The notes below the pieces were generated by a model that did no database searches, was not told the origin of the DNA, and saw only the letters and a list, made by a program, of their open reading frames with translations. A DNA stretch of 64,000 nucleotides from Macrocybe gigantea (Eukaryota; Basidiomycota; Agaricomycetes; Agaricales; Callistosporiaceae). The position numbers and the translations under genes are program-made. Below are positions 46,112 through 57,282 of the stretch, piece after piece (position 1 is the first letter of the stretch; every line of letters begins with the position of its first letter). Location: NCBI GenBank assembly GCA_011319805.1, contig SJRY01000244.1:186001-250000 (forward strand), in the 5' to 3' direction.

Positions 46112-46428
46112 TCCCTCAGAAAAATGCCGGATCTCGTCGAACGCATTATTACTGTACAGATACCCAACTTGTGATACGTGTATGAACCTGTATCAACAGT
46201 ATCGGACTAATTTTTGCCGTTGATATTAAATAAATTGCTCTACAATCTACCCTCTCCATCAACCCACGCGATGTGTTGTGATACCAGTGAATCCAGAATC
46301 TCTACAGAAAATGTGAATGGCCATCATCAACTGATACAACACCCATTCCATATAATATAATTCCTTGCCGGAGTGTCATCTGTCGTATTCCACAGTGCAA
46401 CCTAGAGATATTCGGGGTTATCTATCAT

Positions 46429-47739
46429 CTAGCGTTTGATAAATCCGACCAATTCCTTCTGGAGTTCCCGTTGCCTTCGTGCCTTCTCTAAGTCATCAAC
46501 GCTGCGTAGATCGTAAACAACGTCCCTCGTCTTTCCGAAGTAAACCTATGAGGACGCGAGGTCAACATATGAGAGAACTGCCGACAGGGGTGAAGGCTTC
46601 AGTTATTCCCGCTGATCAGCGGAACAGGGCAGATAACTGCCATTCGGTTTTCGAGGCAAGAACTTGCTTGAATATTCCTTATCTCGCGCCACTCACCTCC
46701 TGCAACAAATTTCTCATCTTGATCTCCATCTCCTCAATCATCTTCCCGGTGTTCGTGATATGAGATGCACTGTCGTGTAATGGCCAATCCTGTTCGGTCT
46801 GAAACACACGATTCGATCAGTGGCAGACTCTGACCGACGAGGTGAAGCGGTCAAAGATCCTTACCTGCCGTGTCATACTGCCGCTGAGTGTTACTTCTCC
46901 GTCCCTCTTCCAGCCATCTAGATTCTTCTTCTCGTTATTGTTGTTGCTCTCGGGCTTCTTGTCCGCATCGGCGTTCTCGCTGTCTGATGCCTTGCGGGTG
47001 ACCAGCTGCAGCATAACGGTGGATGTTAACTTGTAGTGAGCCTGACGACCGCGTTCCGCAGTCTCAAATACATGTATAGAATCCCAAGTACCCGAAGGTT
47101 CGTAGGGTGTGGCCGGCGTCATCGCTGCAGATTAAAGGCGTAGATCAGCACAGATGTTCGACAAAAGCTGGGCGGAAGAATATACCTTTCTTCAACAGAA
47201 CAACGCCAGCAAAACCACCATCCTCCAGATCCCACAAGTAGACAGAAGACACGCCTCCTTCATAATACCTACCAACATGGCGCAGATTAGCGACGAAATC
47301 CCCGTGCATGCTTTCTCAACACACATTTCTCTATAGGTATCAAATGCCTCGTTGGCAGCAATCTCCAGCTTACGAAGCTTGGAGCTCGGCACAGTACCGT
47401 CCTCTAATGGAGGATCATATTCATTGGACCACGGCGACCTGAGGTGAAATTGTCGCGTTTCAGACAGGACGATCGCATCAGTACGCGTTTCTCGGCGATG
47501 CGAGGAGACGAACTGACGTTCACATACCTGTAGCTCTCCCCATCTCGGTTATAATCGCACGCCAGATACTCCTTCCCAGTAGCCCGATCAGTCTTGACCT
47601 GCAGAGGCTGATCAACGCTGCCGAGAAGATCGTCCGCGTAGTCTGGACAGATGTTAATCAGGGCAGCAACGTTCTCTTCTGTCCGCGTGGGCGGAAGCCT
47701 CCGCATCAAGTCGAGCATCGGGTCGACGAGGTCACCCAT
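46429..47739 (-). CDS. CAP2: F-actin-capping protein subunit beta
   Basis: Six exons, 47528-47739, 47325-47438, 47186-47268, 46865-47124, 46697-46798 and 46429-46545, encode 295 residues. The subunit pairs with the alpha subunit to cap actin barbed ends at cortical patches. Diagnostic blocks are [57 protein letters not shown] and [19 protein letters not shown]. Downstream are [11 protein letters not shown] and the C-terminal tentacle ([12 protein letters not shown]). A low-complexity insert (EKKNLDG preceded by an Asn run), before the block [12 protein letters not shown], is a lineage-specific loop. The start at 47739 is the only ATG in frame before the conserved N-terminus. The frame is open further upstream without another ATG. 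All six junctions have standard GT-AG sites and matching phase. Confidence 0.95.
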
Positions 47740-48195
47740 TGTGTTGTGTGCTTCAAGAAGTGCACAGTCGAAGCCTTCAGGCACTCCAGCGTTGTTTGGA
47801 TGCAAAGGCGATGGACTACAAGTAACACAAATACATATAACCTCGCTTTAGGGGTATCAGTCCAAACTGCACGTAATATGCAGTGGAATGAGACGTGGCT
47901 GTAATTGCCTCAATGTCGTATAAGGTGTTTCATGAAGGATGGGTATCAAGACTAATTCAGACGTTTCAGACTAATCAACCTCACCGTCAATCGTTTGAAG
48001 ACGGAATCCTTGAAAGATGACGTCGAGGCTATACTCGAAGCGAGTTCAACACCAGGTTCATGATAACTCGAACTGGAGGTAATGGGACAATCCTTTATAG
48101 GGGCACTCAGAATAAGAAACAATGAACGCAGTGGCTACGGCGATCGAACATATCGACAAAGGAAAAAAATCGTATTCATCATAGGCCCAACATGT
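47740..48195. other. CAP2 promoter and eIF5 3' flank
   Basis: 456 bp between two tandem minus-strand genes. Nothing else is seen. Confidence 0.5.
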
Positions 48196-49618
48196 TTATT
48201 CCTCATCGTCGTCCTCGTCATCATCAGCTTCTTCAAGCCACTGGAGGCATAGTCAATACGACACAGACACGTAGATGGGATTGTCATCACATACCTTCAA
48301 AAATGGCTCACTGGCCTTGCGAACTTTCTTGCTGATGTCGCGGTCAACATACTTCTTGCTGACGTGGGTTCCCCACTGAGTTATGATCTCTTCGTCCAAG
48401 ACATCATGCTGATAAAACTCCATCAGGACCTTCGGGACGGCGACCAACAGGTCAGGATGGCTTATCCCGAAGAAGCGCTCAAGGCCGCCCAGTAGTGCCT
48501 TCTGATGTTTCTCCGATGTAACCATCTGCAAATCAAACATTTAATCCAAGTTTCAGAGCGAGCATCGGGCCACACACCTTGACGAATAAAGGAGTGTACT
48601 GAGGTATCTCGGACACAATCGCAGACGTGAACAGTGCCTGAACAATCACAAGGACTGTCTTATGCTTCTTCTCGATACCTAATTCCTCAGCCTTCTTGTA
48701 TATGGCAACCGCGCGAGCCTTGGCATCTGCGTCGGACTCGCGATTATCCTCGATCCATTTACCGAGCTGAGAATATGGGCTGTTCACATCTTCATCGCTG
48801 CCCTCGTCATCGCCTATGGCGGTAGCTGCCATGCTTCCTTCAAGCGCCTTAATACGTTGTTTAACAGCTTCGGGTGATGTGTCAGCGGACCATTCAACGC
48901 TGGCCAGCACGGTATCCGTGTTCAACTCCGCAGCCTCAGCCTTGATCTTCTTAGTGAGCTCATCATCGCTATCCGCGTCCGGAGCCTCAGGTGAGTCGCC
49001 GTTCTCCGCAACAGCTTCTCCGTTCGGAGGAGTGTGATTCCCTGCACCACCTACACCGGATGCTGCATCGCCCGCCTGCTTGTTTTTCCCTTTCTTGACC
49101 TTGACAGGAGGATTTTTGAGGATGAACGTCGTGAGCTTGTGTCGCATATCAACGTTGGTTCTCTCCCCACAGGCCTTGCAGTCGCGAATGATATCTTCTT
49201 GCCTGCCGTTTTTGAGAATGACAAGCTCCGTTTCCGGATTCTTGCAGGCCTTGCATAGGACAAATTTCTCGATGAAGACATCAAGTAGTTCGCGGAGACG
49301 TTTGGCATCGTGGGCGCCATTGACGATATACCGGTCGTTTTTCTCATCGAAAGAAGTCTGGGCACCAAGTTCGCAGCCGAAGAACTTGGTGGTGTAGGTT
49401 GGAGGTCGGCTCAGAGCCCGAGCCACGTCCGACATGTTGGGGACAACAGTTTTGATGCCGTTGCCCTTGCCTTCGATTTTGGTGGTCAGAAGAGGCATGC
49501 TGGAGGAGAACGTCAGTAGGAAATCCAAAGACAAGGGTCGATAACATAGACTAACGCACCGATAGCGGTAAAATTTATCATCGACATCTCGGCGGATGTT
49601 CACAACTCCGGAAGCCAT
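48196..49618 (-). CDS. TIF5: Translation initiation factor eIF5
   Basis: Four exons, 49560-49618, 48578-49499, 48295-48525 and 48196-48240, encode 418 residues. eIF5 is the GTPase-activating protein for eIF2 in the 43S preinitiation complex. The N-terminal GAP domain starts [20 protein letters not shown], containing the catalytic Arg (R15-equivalent; here in VNIRRD). A C2C2 zinc ribbon follows, with Cys at about residues 102, 105, 127 and 130. A Lys-rich linker and an acidic segment come next, and the C-terminal W2/HEAT domain contains [10 protein letters not shown] and [17 protein letters not shown]. The protein ends in an acidic/aromatic tail ([13 protein letters not shown]) that binds eIF2-beta and eIF3/eIF1 in homologues. 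Exon junctions and total length are consistent, with no frame problem. It is the second of three tandem minus-strand genes. Confidence 0.96.
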
Positions 49619-50013
49619 GTTGGGCAGTGAAAGCAATCAACGCTGGACGATCGCGTTGGAATGTACTGGAAAAGCTCGAACACGGGAAGAACAACTCACA
49701 TAAAAGGTGGAAGAAAAGAGAAGTCTTTTGCGTTCTGCTATAGTGATTGGAGGTCGAAGCATGAATCCTCTGCCGTAACAGAAGAGAATGCGAGGATTGA
49801 AAGTGGGAGCCTGGGTTGACGAAATTGTGAATATAGTATCTGATGAACACCACAAAATAAATTTGAGAGGAAAGGGATGGTGGTGGTAATGTAGCAAGAA
49901 ACGTCGACACGTTCGCTGTCCAAAATCTCGCTTCGGCTCGTCCCGAGCTGAGTAATATGCTTACATTTCCGCGCTTATGTAATCAAAACACATGCTCCTC
50001 CCCGAAGTCCAGT
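49619..50013. other. eIF5 promoter and F-box gene 3' flank
   Basis: 395 bp, AT-rich, with no supported exon. Pyrimidine-rich tracts on the minus strand precede the eIF5 start. Confidence 0.5.
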
Positions 50014-51605
50014 TCATGGCACCTCCATATGACCTTCGTCCCAGAAACTGTGAAGTGACGGTATTCGGGAGGCAATTGTAGCCATTGTCCCGTAATCCAC
50101 CTTTGAACCGCCTTGCCAGATCCCAATGTCGTACAGTTTCCAATTTTCATAATCGTGCTGCCTCACCTCCTCCCTGAAAATTTCCTGATGATCAATGACC
50201 GGCCTTAGTACACCATTACAAATCCAAAGCGAAAAAGCAGCCGCAGCCTTACGTTCATGGCGCTAGGGTCCCCAGTCCGAATGTCTGCAACATTCAACGT
50301 CAGGTAGTTGAGGCAGGGCATGCCACCAGCTAAAAGATCCAACAGCGCTGTATTCAGTTGCCAAACGTTAATACGCAGGAACGTTAAACCGCTGTCGGGC
50401 CTAAGGGCCCCCACAATCTCTTTCACTTCATCGAATTGAAGATAACGATCGTGCACAACTAATCTTCTCAATGATCCCGACGAACGACGGATGCACGTAA
50501 TCAACGTGTCGAAGCCACGCTCAGCGCTGGTGGGGTAAATCTGCAATGTGCGTAGTCCCCTCGCCACTTTCTCGTTGTCCCGTACGGTGCTCCATAACCA
50601 TTCAGAAAGTCGAACATCGGAATCTGGGTCTAGGTTAAAGCCCGTGGAGTTCAGCCGCAGGACGAGCTCCCGCAGACTTGGCGTAGATACCACGAGAAAC
50701 TTCTTTAGACCTGAAGGGTCATCTCTGAATGCCTTGTTAAACACCGCACGAACTAGCAGCGATTCTAGGGAGGGGAACGAAGACAGGTTGGCAAAGAAGC
50801 TTGACAGATCCACGGATGCCCAGGACCAGACATTCAGAGAAGCCAGTTGGTGGCTCAGATTATTGAGAAACGGTGCGACCGATGTCAGCAATATCTCCCT
50901 GTCCACGCCATCATCTGCAGGGTGAGCGAGGCTGTTCGTGAATTCCAGACTCAGTTCACGAACAGATTCGAATGGTGGCTCGGAGTTTATGAAAACTCGG
51001 TAGCCTTCCAGGTTCCCCCGAGCGTAACTTTTCGCAATTTCTTGCCAAAGCTAGCCCAGGCTCCTTTGAAGAACAAGACACCATCAAAAGTTGGATGCCA
51101 ATTCCAAGAGTCGACAGAGAATTCTTCAACGTTCACGAGTTTGGGAAAGATCGACGACAGTCCTTTGACTAGGATATCGAATGGCGTCAAGTCGGTCAAA
51201 GCTGCTTCCGGCCTCGTGGTTGGCCGATTGAATAGTGGAATGCGTAGAATGGCGGCTAGTCGTTGGATTATGGATGGATGTAACCTGATGGGCCGGCGCC
51301 TCATCTCTCCCTTATCGAAATGATCGAGACGGATATGTAGTCGCTTGACGCGTTTCGCGACGAATGGGTCACTGGAATTTTGAGTTTTTGATGTCATTGT
51401 GATTCATGTCAGCGTAAGCCACCTACCTCAGACGTGTTAACAACTTCATGCTCGTCGGCTGAATCGATACCAGCGAGACTTCCCGATAGCGAATGTCCAT
51501 CGCCATCTCCAAAAACATGCTGTGAACACCCATCATCGACTCTATGCATTGCTCCGGAAGGAATTGCGTAATGTAGAGCAGGATATCCAACGGAATGGGC
51601 TCCAT
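50014..51605 (-). CDS. F-box/leucine-rich-repeat-like protein (agaricomycete family)
   Basis: Three exons, 51427-51605, 50253-51371 and 50014-50184, give 489 residues once one base is restored. The N-terminus EPIPLDILLYITQFLPEQC is an F-box-like helix pair. A domain with irregular Leu-rich repeats follows, including RLHIRLDHF, ASLNVWSWASVDLSSFFAN, LRTLQIYP and LTFLRINVWQL. The C-terminus is SRIPSLHSFW. Proteins of this layout form a large family in mushrooms and are presumed substrate adaptors of SCF ubiquitin ligases. The target is unknown. At 51015-51019 (CCCCC on the plus strand) the frame breaks: the coding strand reads into a stop, but one extra G or A gives the continuous family block GGNLEGYRVF followed by FESVRELSLEF. 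This is the clearest single-base deletion in the window. Confidence 0.85.
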
Positions 51606-51946
51606 ATTTCGAATCGAGGTGCCCAATCGCGGTCAAGGTGACTTCAGCTGGCTTCGTTGGGGCGAGTGCGTTCCGGGTGTGCTGGCTATTATATACAAGG
51701 GAGCCTGCCTCGCTTATGAGACTATCGGCAAGGAAACAGTGACGGTGCACGGTTCAGTTTCGGCGTTCGCAGTGTTGGCGGGTTAGGAAGACCGTAATGA
51801 ACGCCATTCGATCTCGGGTTCCTCGAAGGCAGCACTCTTGGTACACTGGTGCCATGCAGTGCGGGGTCGTGACATGCATGTGGTCATTTCAAGTCATGAA
51901 GGAATAACAAATCTATGCGGTCCAACTCTCAGAGATCAAATACACC
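51606..51946. other. F-box promoter region
   Basis: 341 bp between the F-box start and the stop codon of the next minus-strand gene. No other feature is visible. Confidence 0.5.
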
Positions 51947-53899
51947 CTACTTCTTCTTTCCCTTCTTCTTCTTCTTATTCCCCTTGGCTGCTGTCTTTCC
52001 TGCCTCTTTCGTGTCTTCTCCACCGTCCTCTCCATCCTCGGCTTCGCCAGTCGGACTAACGGCATCGGCTGGTGTTTGTGGTTCCTGCATCTCGTCAGTC
52101 TTCCCAGCTTCTAGTTTTGATGGGTCCGCGTTCGCTGCCGTCTCCGCGGCAGCAGCAGCGGCGTCGTCCTTGGAGGTATTATTCTTGTGAGCCTCAGTAG
52201 ACTCCGTAGCCTGCTGTTCCGCGCTCTCGCTGGTTTTGAGAGGCTCTGATAAACTTTCCGCGATGGTTGTAAGAGGAATAGCCAGAGCCGGTTCCACAAT
52301 GGTTGATGCGGCTGATTCCACTGAAGCGAGCGAAGCCCCTTCGGCGTTAGCAGGAGCAGGAGGCTGTGTACTGGTTTCTTGAGGGACAGTCGAGGGGGGA
52401 TCTTCAGGGCTTTTATTCTTGGTTCCGTCACTATCGGAAGTTGCCACGAGCGGCGTCGATGGCTGTGTCCAAGGCGACTTGCCTGGAGTCTTGGGTGTCG
52501 TGCCGCCGCCAGTCGCCCAAGGAGATTTAGTCACCGTCGATGAAGGCTCATCCGCTTTCGGTGTTTTTGGAGTTGCCGTCGCTCCCCAAGCGGGCGATTT
52601 TGACGTTGTTGTCCCTGCTCCCCAGGCTGGGGCCTTCGATGGCGTCGCAGCCCCCAGGCAGGTGCTGTTGTCTTCGATGGAGTGGCAGCTCCCCAAGGTA
52701 ACGGTGTCTTCGACGGTGTTGCGGCGCCCCAAGCAGGCGTCTTGGGTGCCGTGGCGGGTGCAGTTGGGGCAGGTTCAGTGGTGGCAATCTCGTCATTGGG
52801 TGGCGGGGCGGAAGTTTCGTCAGCCTTTGGCGTTTTGGGCGCGGGTGGGGCTTCAGTCTGTTGGGTTTGAGAGGTGGTTGCTGCTTCATTCTTTGGCGTT
52901 TTAGGTGCAGTTGTCGCTTCATTCTTTGGCGTTTTGGGCGTGGTGGCCGGTCCTGTCTTAGGCGTCTTAGGCGCAGATACCCCTTCGGCCTTAGGCGTTT
53001 TGGGCGGGACTGCTGCATTTGCCGCCTCGGTCGGGTTTGGTGCAGTGAATCGGCCCCCAGGTGATTTGGCGTCTGCCCACGGTGATTTCGTCAAAGAGCC
53101 TCCCAGAGGCGTGATGGGCGACATTTGGGTCTTAGCTGTCTTCGATGCGAAACCCCATGATGAGTCAATATCACCAGATGTTCCAAAGCCATCTGCTGCG
53201 AAGAGTGTAGAAGCCGTGGGTTCCGTGTCTGCCAGCATACCATCGACCTTTGAAGCGGTAGCCGCCGGAGCGCCATTCTCTTCTGGTTGCTCGTTCAACG
53301 CCTTCGTGAGATCACCTGTATCGCCAAAAACAACTGGCGATAAACCACTCCCAGTAGTGGCATTGCTTCCTTCTGGCGCAAGGCTACAGAGGCAAGGTTT
53401 GCATGCACATTTTTGGTGGCGGGATTGGGCGACGTGGTTGGAAGTGCTTGCGTGCGGGGGTAGCTGGCGTCTTCTTCTTGCCCTTCTTGCCGGTTGGGCG
53501 ATGTCGTTACAATTGAGTCTGTTGAGGAGCAGGGTTGAGGCGGAGGTTGAGTTTGAGCGGGACTGGAGGTTGTGCAGGCGGTGCTCGAGAATGGGATCCA
53601 GCACCGCGGTGATTCACGTTTGCTCGCTGAGAAGGCTGCGGTTGGTCCTTGGCCTTGGGCGAAGTTGCAGACAGCCTACTCGGCTCTGGGTCATTGCTGA
53701 CGACGGGTGATGGAGCCTTGGATGGTGTCTTTGATGCGGTACTAGGAAGATTATCGGTGACTCTAGGGGTTCCCTTGGGCGTTTTGGGAGTCTTGGGAGT
53801 CTTGACCCCAGTTCCCTGTATCCCGTTCTGCTCTACGGTGATGCTGCGCTGCAAGTCGGCCGGCGGTTCAGGTGCAATGCCTCTCGATGCCGTAGACAC
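51947..53899 (-). CDS. PKTP- and AWGAATPSK-repeat low-complexity coding region, probable C-terminal tail of the Hsp70-like gene
   Basis: The minus strand carries about 650 codons of highly biased sequence. There are repeated (A/V)PKTPK(A/N/T) units (about 52800-53030 and again near 53780), AWGAATPSK and KSPWA units, Ala/Glu/Thr-rich stretches and a terminal Lys-rich block ending KKKKKGKKK. No fold is expected. There is no convincing ATG at the 5' end of the open frame (53899 is a GTG codon). The region directly continues the last exon of the Hsp70-like gene after a one-base shift near 53920-53940, so it is most simply the tail of that gene. Further frame breaks occur at the CCCCC run 52651-52655 and at two or more places between 53380 and 53570, where all three frames contain protein-like segments. 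A separate gene cannot be excluded. Confidence 0.55.
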
Positions 53900-56871
53900 C
53901 TTGCGTTCACGAGTAGTCTCTGCACAGTTCTTGTGCTGATGGTTGCGGTGGAGGTGGAGGATCGAAAGCCCATGACGCTCTCGATGCTCCCATTGTCCCT
54001 GGGCGACGGGAAGACCTGGTCGATCGGCGTTCTTGCTCTTGACACGGGTTCAGAACGCAGGCGGTCCCTGGGCGAGGGATACACGTCGTCTTCCGGATAG
54101 CTGTCGGGTTCTTCCTCTTCCGCGCGCGTGCCTCTTTCGTTATACACGATCGAAGCTGGACCGCTAGCAAAAATGAAAACTCAAAACATGCTCTGGGGTT
54201 CAAAGAAAGCCTAACGCTTACTATTTCGTCCTACCCTAACAATCGATCGAAGGCGTCAGCAAGCTCACTCGACGAGTTTCTGTTGACAGACGTACATTGT
54301 CGACCCACTTTATGCGGGCTTTAAACTCTGTGAGGCCGAATTGAATTTCAATGGAGAAAACGATTGTCCAGTAAGTTTTGCCGTTCTTGCCAATCTTTGC
54401 TTCTGCGCTACCGGCGAGGGGCGAGAGATCAGCGCAGACAATGCACAACGTCGAGAAATTATCTAAAATTCCATGGTTCAAAGCGTGCACCTCTCCTCCC
54501 GCGGACGAGTTTCGACTCACCGGTCTCGCGAACGATCCACTTGGGCACAACGTTGCCTCCACGGTAGCACCAGATCTCCACTTCGAACACAGAGAGCATG
54601 GATAGACTCGTCAGTTCAGTGCAATATTTCCTAGTGAAGACTGTCGATTCTTGACTTTGATGCCCTGTGGATGCAAAGTCAGTATGCATCAGGTGTCTGG
54701 TGCGTCGCCGACAAACCCTATTCAGAATACAGTCAAATGCGTCCGGCAGAAGTTTTGGCCCAGAAGGCAGCTCGCAGAGCCTATGCTTCCGCGCGATATG
54801 CTCGGGGTCTCTTGGGTCCATCTCACGGAGGAACTCGACGCCGTAGATGAACTTGGACATGCGAGCAGAGACATGGTGATCGCAGTAGAAGCCGACAGCG
54901 CCATCCGCAACGGCTTTGGATCTAGCAAAATAACGGTTGTGTCAGCGGCGACGCACAGATCTGAGAGCTAGACTTGCGTTTGCGTGTCCGGTCTGCTGAC
55001 TGTAACGTTAAAAGGAGCCAACCGCTCTTGCAGTTGACTGGAACATACAAGGCAAGCGATGAATTTCGAACGTGCTCAGTTGAGGTGCAGATGCTTACCT
55101 AAAGAGCCATGGAGATGCAGCATAACCACCGACGAGGAAAACTGACTGAAAAAGTACTTGATATGCCCGCCCAAAAAATGCATGAAGACCGATTACCTTA
55201 ATAATGCCCTTGGATTGTTCGATTTGATTCTTGATGGCATGAAATGCAGCTGTTGAAATGTCCTTGAGAATGGCAAAAGGCAACCCGACTGCAAAAAAAA
55301 ACTAACCATCCACGGACGGCTCAAAAAGGTTGGCAACTAATTTTCGTCAGTACGTTGATTTAATAGACATGAGACTGATCATGTGCACCTTCATTTCTGT
55401 GAAGATGGTGAGCCTAACTCCGGGTAACGGCGGATAAGAAATGAAAGGACCGATCCTCACCCCGTCAATTTCAACTGTCCACCGCGGATTCCAACGCCAA
55501 GGTCCTATTTAGCAGGTTAATGGGCAAGTACGGACAGCCTGGGACAAAAGTGGCCGAACTTTATCCAACGGCGATCCGAAAGGGATAAATTGCAATTCAT
55601 TCTTGTCTCGAAAGAGTCGTTTCGTCGTTTCGTCAAAGCGACGGGTGATGTGATCCAAGGCGTCTGGTGTGCCGTACTTGGAATTTTTCAGTTTCTCTGG
55701 AAAGCGATGCGGTCGTTGAGCACCGAGTGAGACCGGAAGCGATGGCGTCCACACCTGCTAGAAAATCTCTAGCTCTCCGGCTAACAAATACAGAACCAGC
55801 AAAAATACCTGCTCGAGGGATGAGTCGCGCACAGGAAGGCAAAAATTTTCCTACTGACAATCGGGTGGTGCGATTTCTTCCATAACTAGGGGAGAAGTCA
55901 CGCGGATTGCATATGCACTAATGTCTAGTGTACCGCCTCCCGCGTCCGCAATGAGAAATCCGTGGCCGGATGGGTTCTGACCACTCTGATCAGCGTCCAG
56001 ACAACGTAGATATGACATGAACGTACAGAAAGAACGTCTGCGGCGAGGCCATTCAAAACGCACGCATGCAGGCTGCTTCGCCCTCCGTGACGAAGCGGAT
56101 CCTTGCGCGTCCCTCGTCCGTGTCGGGAATCAAGCCTCCATAAACAGCGCTGCGTCTCATCTTGGTCTGCTGGGCGCCTTCCCAGCCGTTCGGATGCGAA
56201 AGCACAAACTGTATGTCGTTCTCGACGGCGTTCCACAGCGCGGCGCCGTTCCCGTGCGTGTCGATGATGAATTTGCGCGTGCAGCGGTAGAGGTACGCGA
56301 GAAAGTCTCCAAAGACGTGAACGGCGGATTTGCGATGGGGAAGAGGGCCGAGACGCATGCCGTTCATGTTCAGCTGCATCGTTCGCGGCCGTAGTCGCAG
56401 TTTGAAGCTGAGAAATTCGGGTTAAATGAGAGTTCAATCGTCCATATTTGAGAGCGATCATACAGTTCGGTCTTGGTCCATCCTTCGTCTTCCGCTTCCG
56501 CGACGATAGCAGCAGTGTCCGCTTCCGCACCTGCAGCCATCATCTTTCCTTGTTTGTCATAGTATATCACGGTGGGTATCTTTGAATTCCCAGCGACATG
56601 TTCTTGGCCGGGAAATCTGGCAAAGCGTTCAGCGGATGGCTTTGGAGGAGAAAAGACAAGACGATACCGAGTGACACCGTGTATCTTGGGTATTTCGCCG
56701 GGCTCGAGAATGGCATAGGAAACCTAGAACAAGGCGCGAAAGTGAAACACGGAACCAAATGCGCGCTGATGATCGACGTACTCCGCTAAATGTCGTCCCG
56801 ACGTCGATCGCAATGACCAAGGACCTGGTGAGACCGCTGTATGGCTTCCGGTTCTCGGTGCTGGGCGCCAT
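53833..56871 (-). CDS. HSPA12-like Hsp70-family ATPase
   Basis: Eighteen exons are supported: 56782-56871, 56668-56723, 56464-56616, 56027-56407, 55859-55985, 55755-55808, 55560-55696, 55461-55504, 55389-55396 (8 nt), 55314-55336, 55197-55262, 55099-55145, 54978-55037, 54717-54921, 54521-54664, 54296-54402, 54222-54235 and 54163 onward. The actin-like ATPase blocks are present: phosphate 1 LVIAIDVGTTFSGV, phosphate 2 LIADAGGGTLDISAY, and adenosine motif SVFLVGGYAASPWLF. VADGAVGFYCDHHVS follows, as in fungal HSPA12 relatives. These lack a classical peptide-binding domain and are presumed chaperone-like or regulatory. One base is missing near 56075 and one near 54651; restoring both keeps every later phase correct. 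Intron 13 (54922-54977) is GC-AG. After the ATPase block SIVYNERG the frame runs on into an acidic then Pro-rich tail, stopping at 53833 as written. Confidence 0.87.
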
Positions 56872-57282
56872 GCGCTACTCGATACAGGGTAAGGGGGCGG
56901 ACCACTCTGAGTAGTGCTGATAATACACAAGAATATGTACAGGCAAAGAAAAAAAAAGGTGTTTGATGCTGTCAAAAGTCTCAGTCGAGGCAAAGGCAGG
57001 ACCCTGAACCCAACCCAATTGTCATCAAAACAAACACGCCAGCAGAGACAGCCATCTCTGGTCCGGACACGAGTTTGCAATGCGGCCTCCTCGTTGAAGC
57101 TGTTGCCGCGCTCCAGATCACAAGAGAGAAGGATTTTGATGGCCAGCCCGCGGCGACTGCTGTAGCGGACCATAAACTGTCGACTCTAAAGGAGGAACGG
57201 TTTTTTCAAAAGGATTCGGACCAGCGATTATCGCGCGGTGTTTGGTCTTGTCATTTTTTTGCTCCTCTCAAAAGAAAGGAGA
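56872..57282. other. Divergent promoter region, Hsp70-like and coiled-coil genes
   Basis: 411 bp between divergent start codons. It contains a purine-rich run near 56947. I see no canonical heat-shock element (alternating nGAAn units) that I could defend. Confidence 0.5.

Noticed and set aside
55289..55306. An 18-nt intron in the Hsp70-like gene
   Set aside because: A GTGGAT donor at 55313 with the acceptor at 55263 gives a normal 51-nt intron, the correct phase and a better fit to the family.
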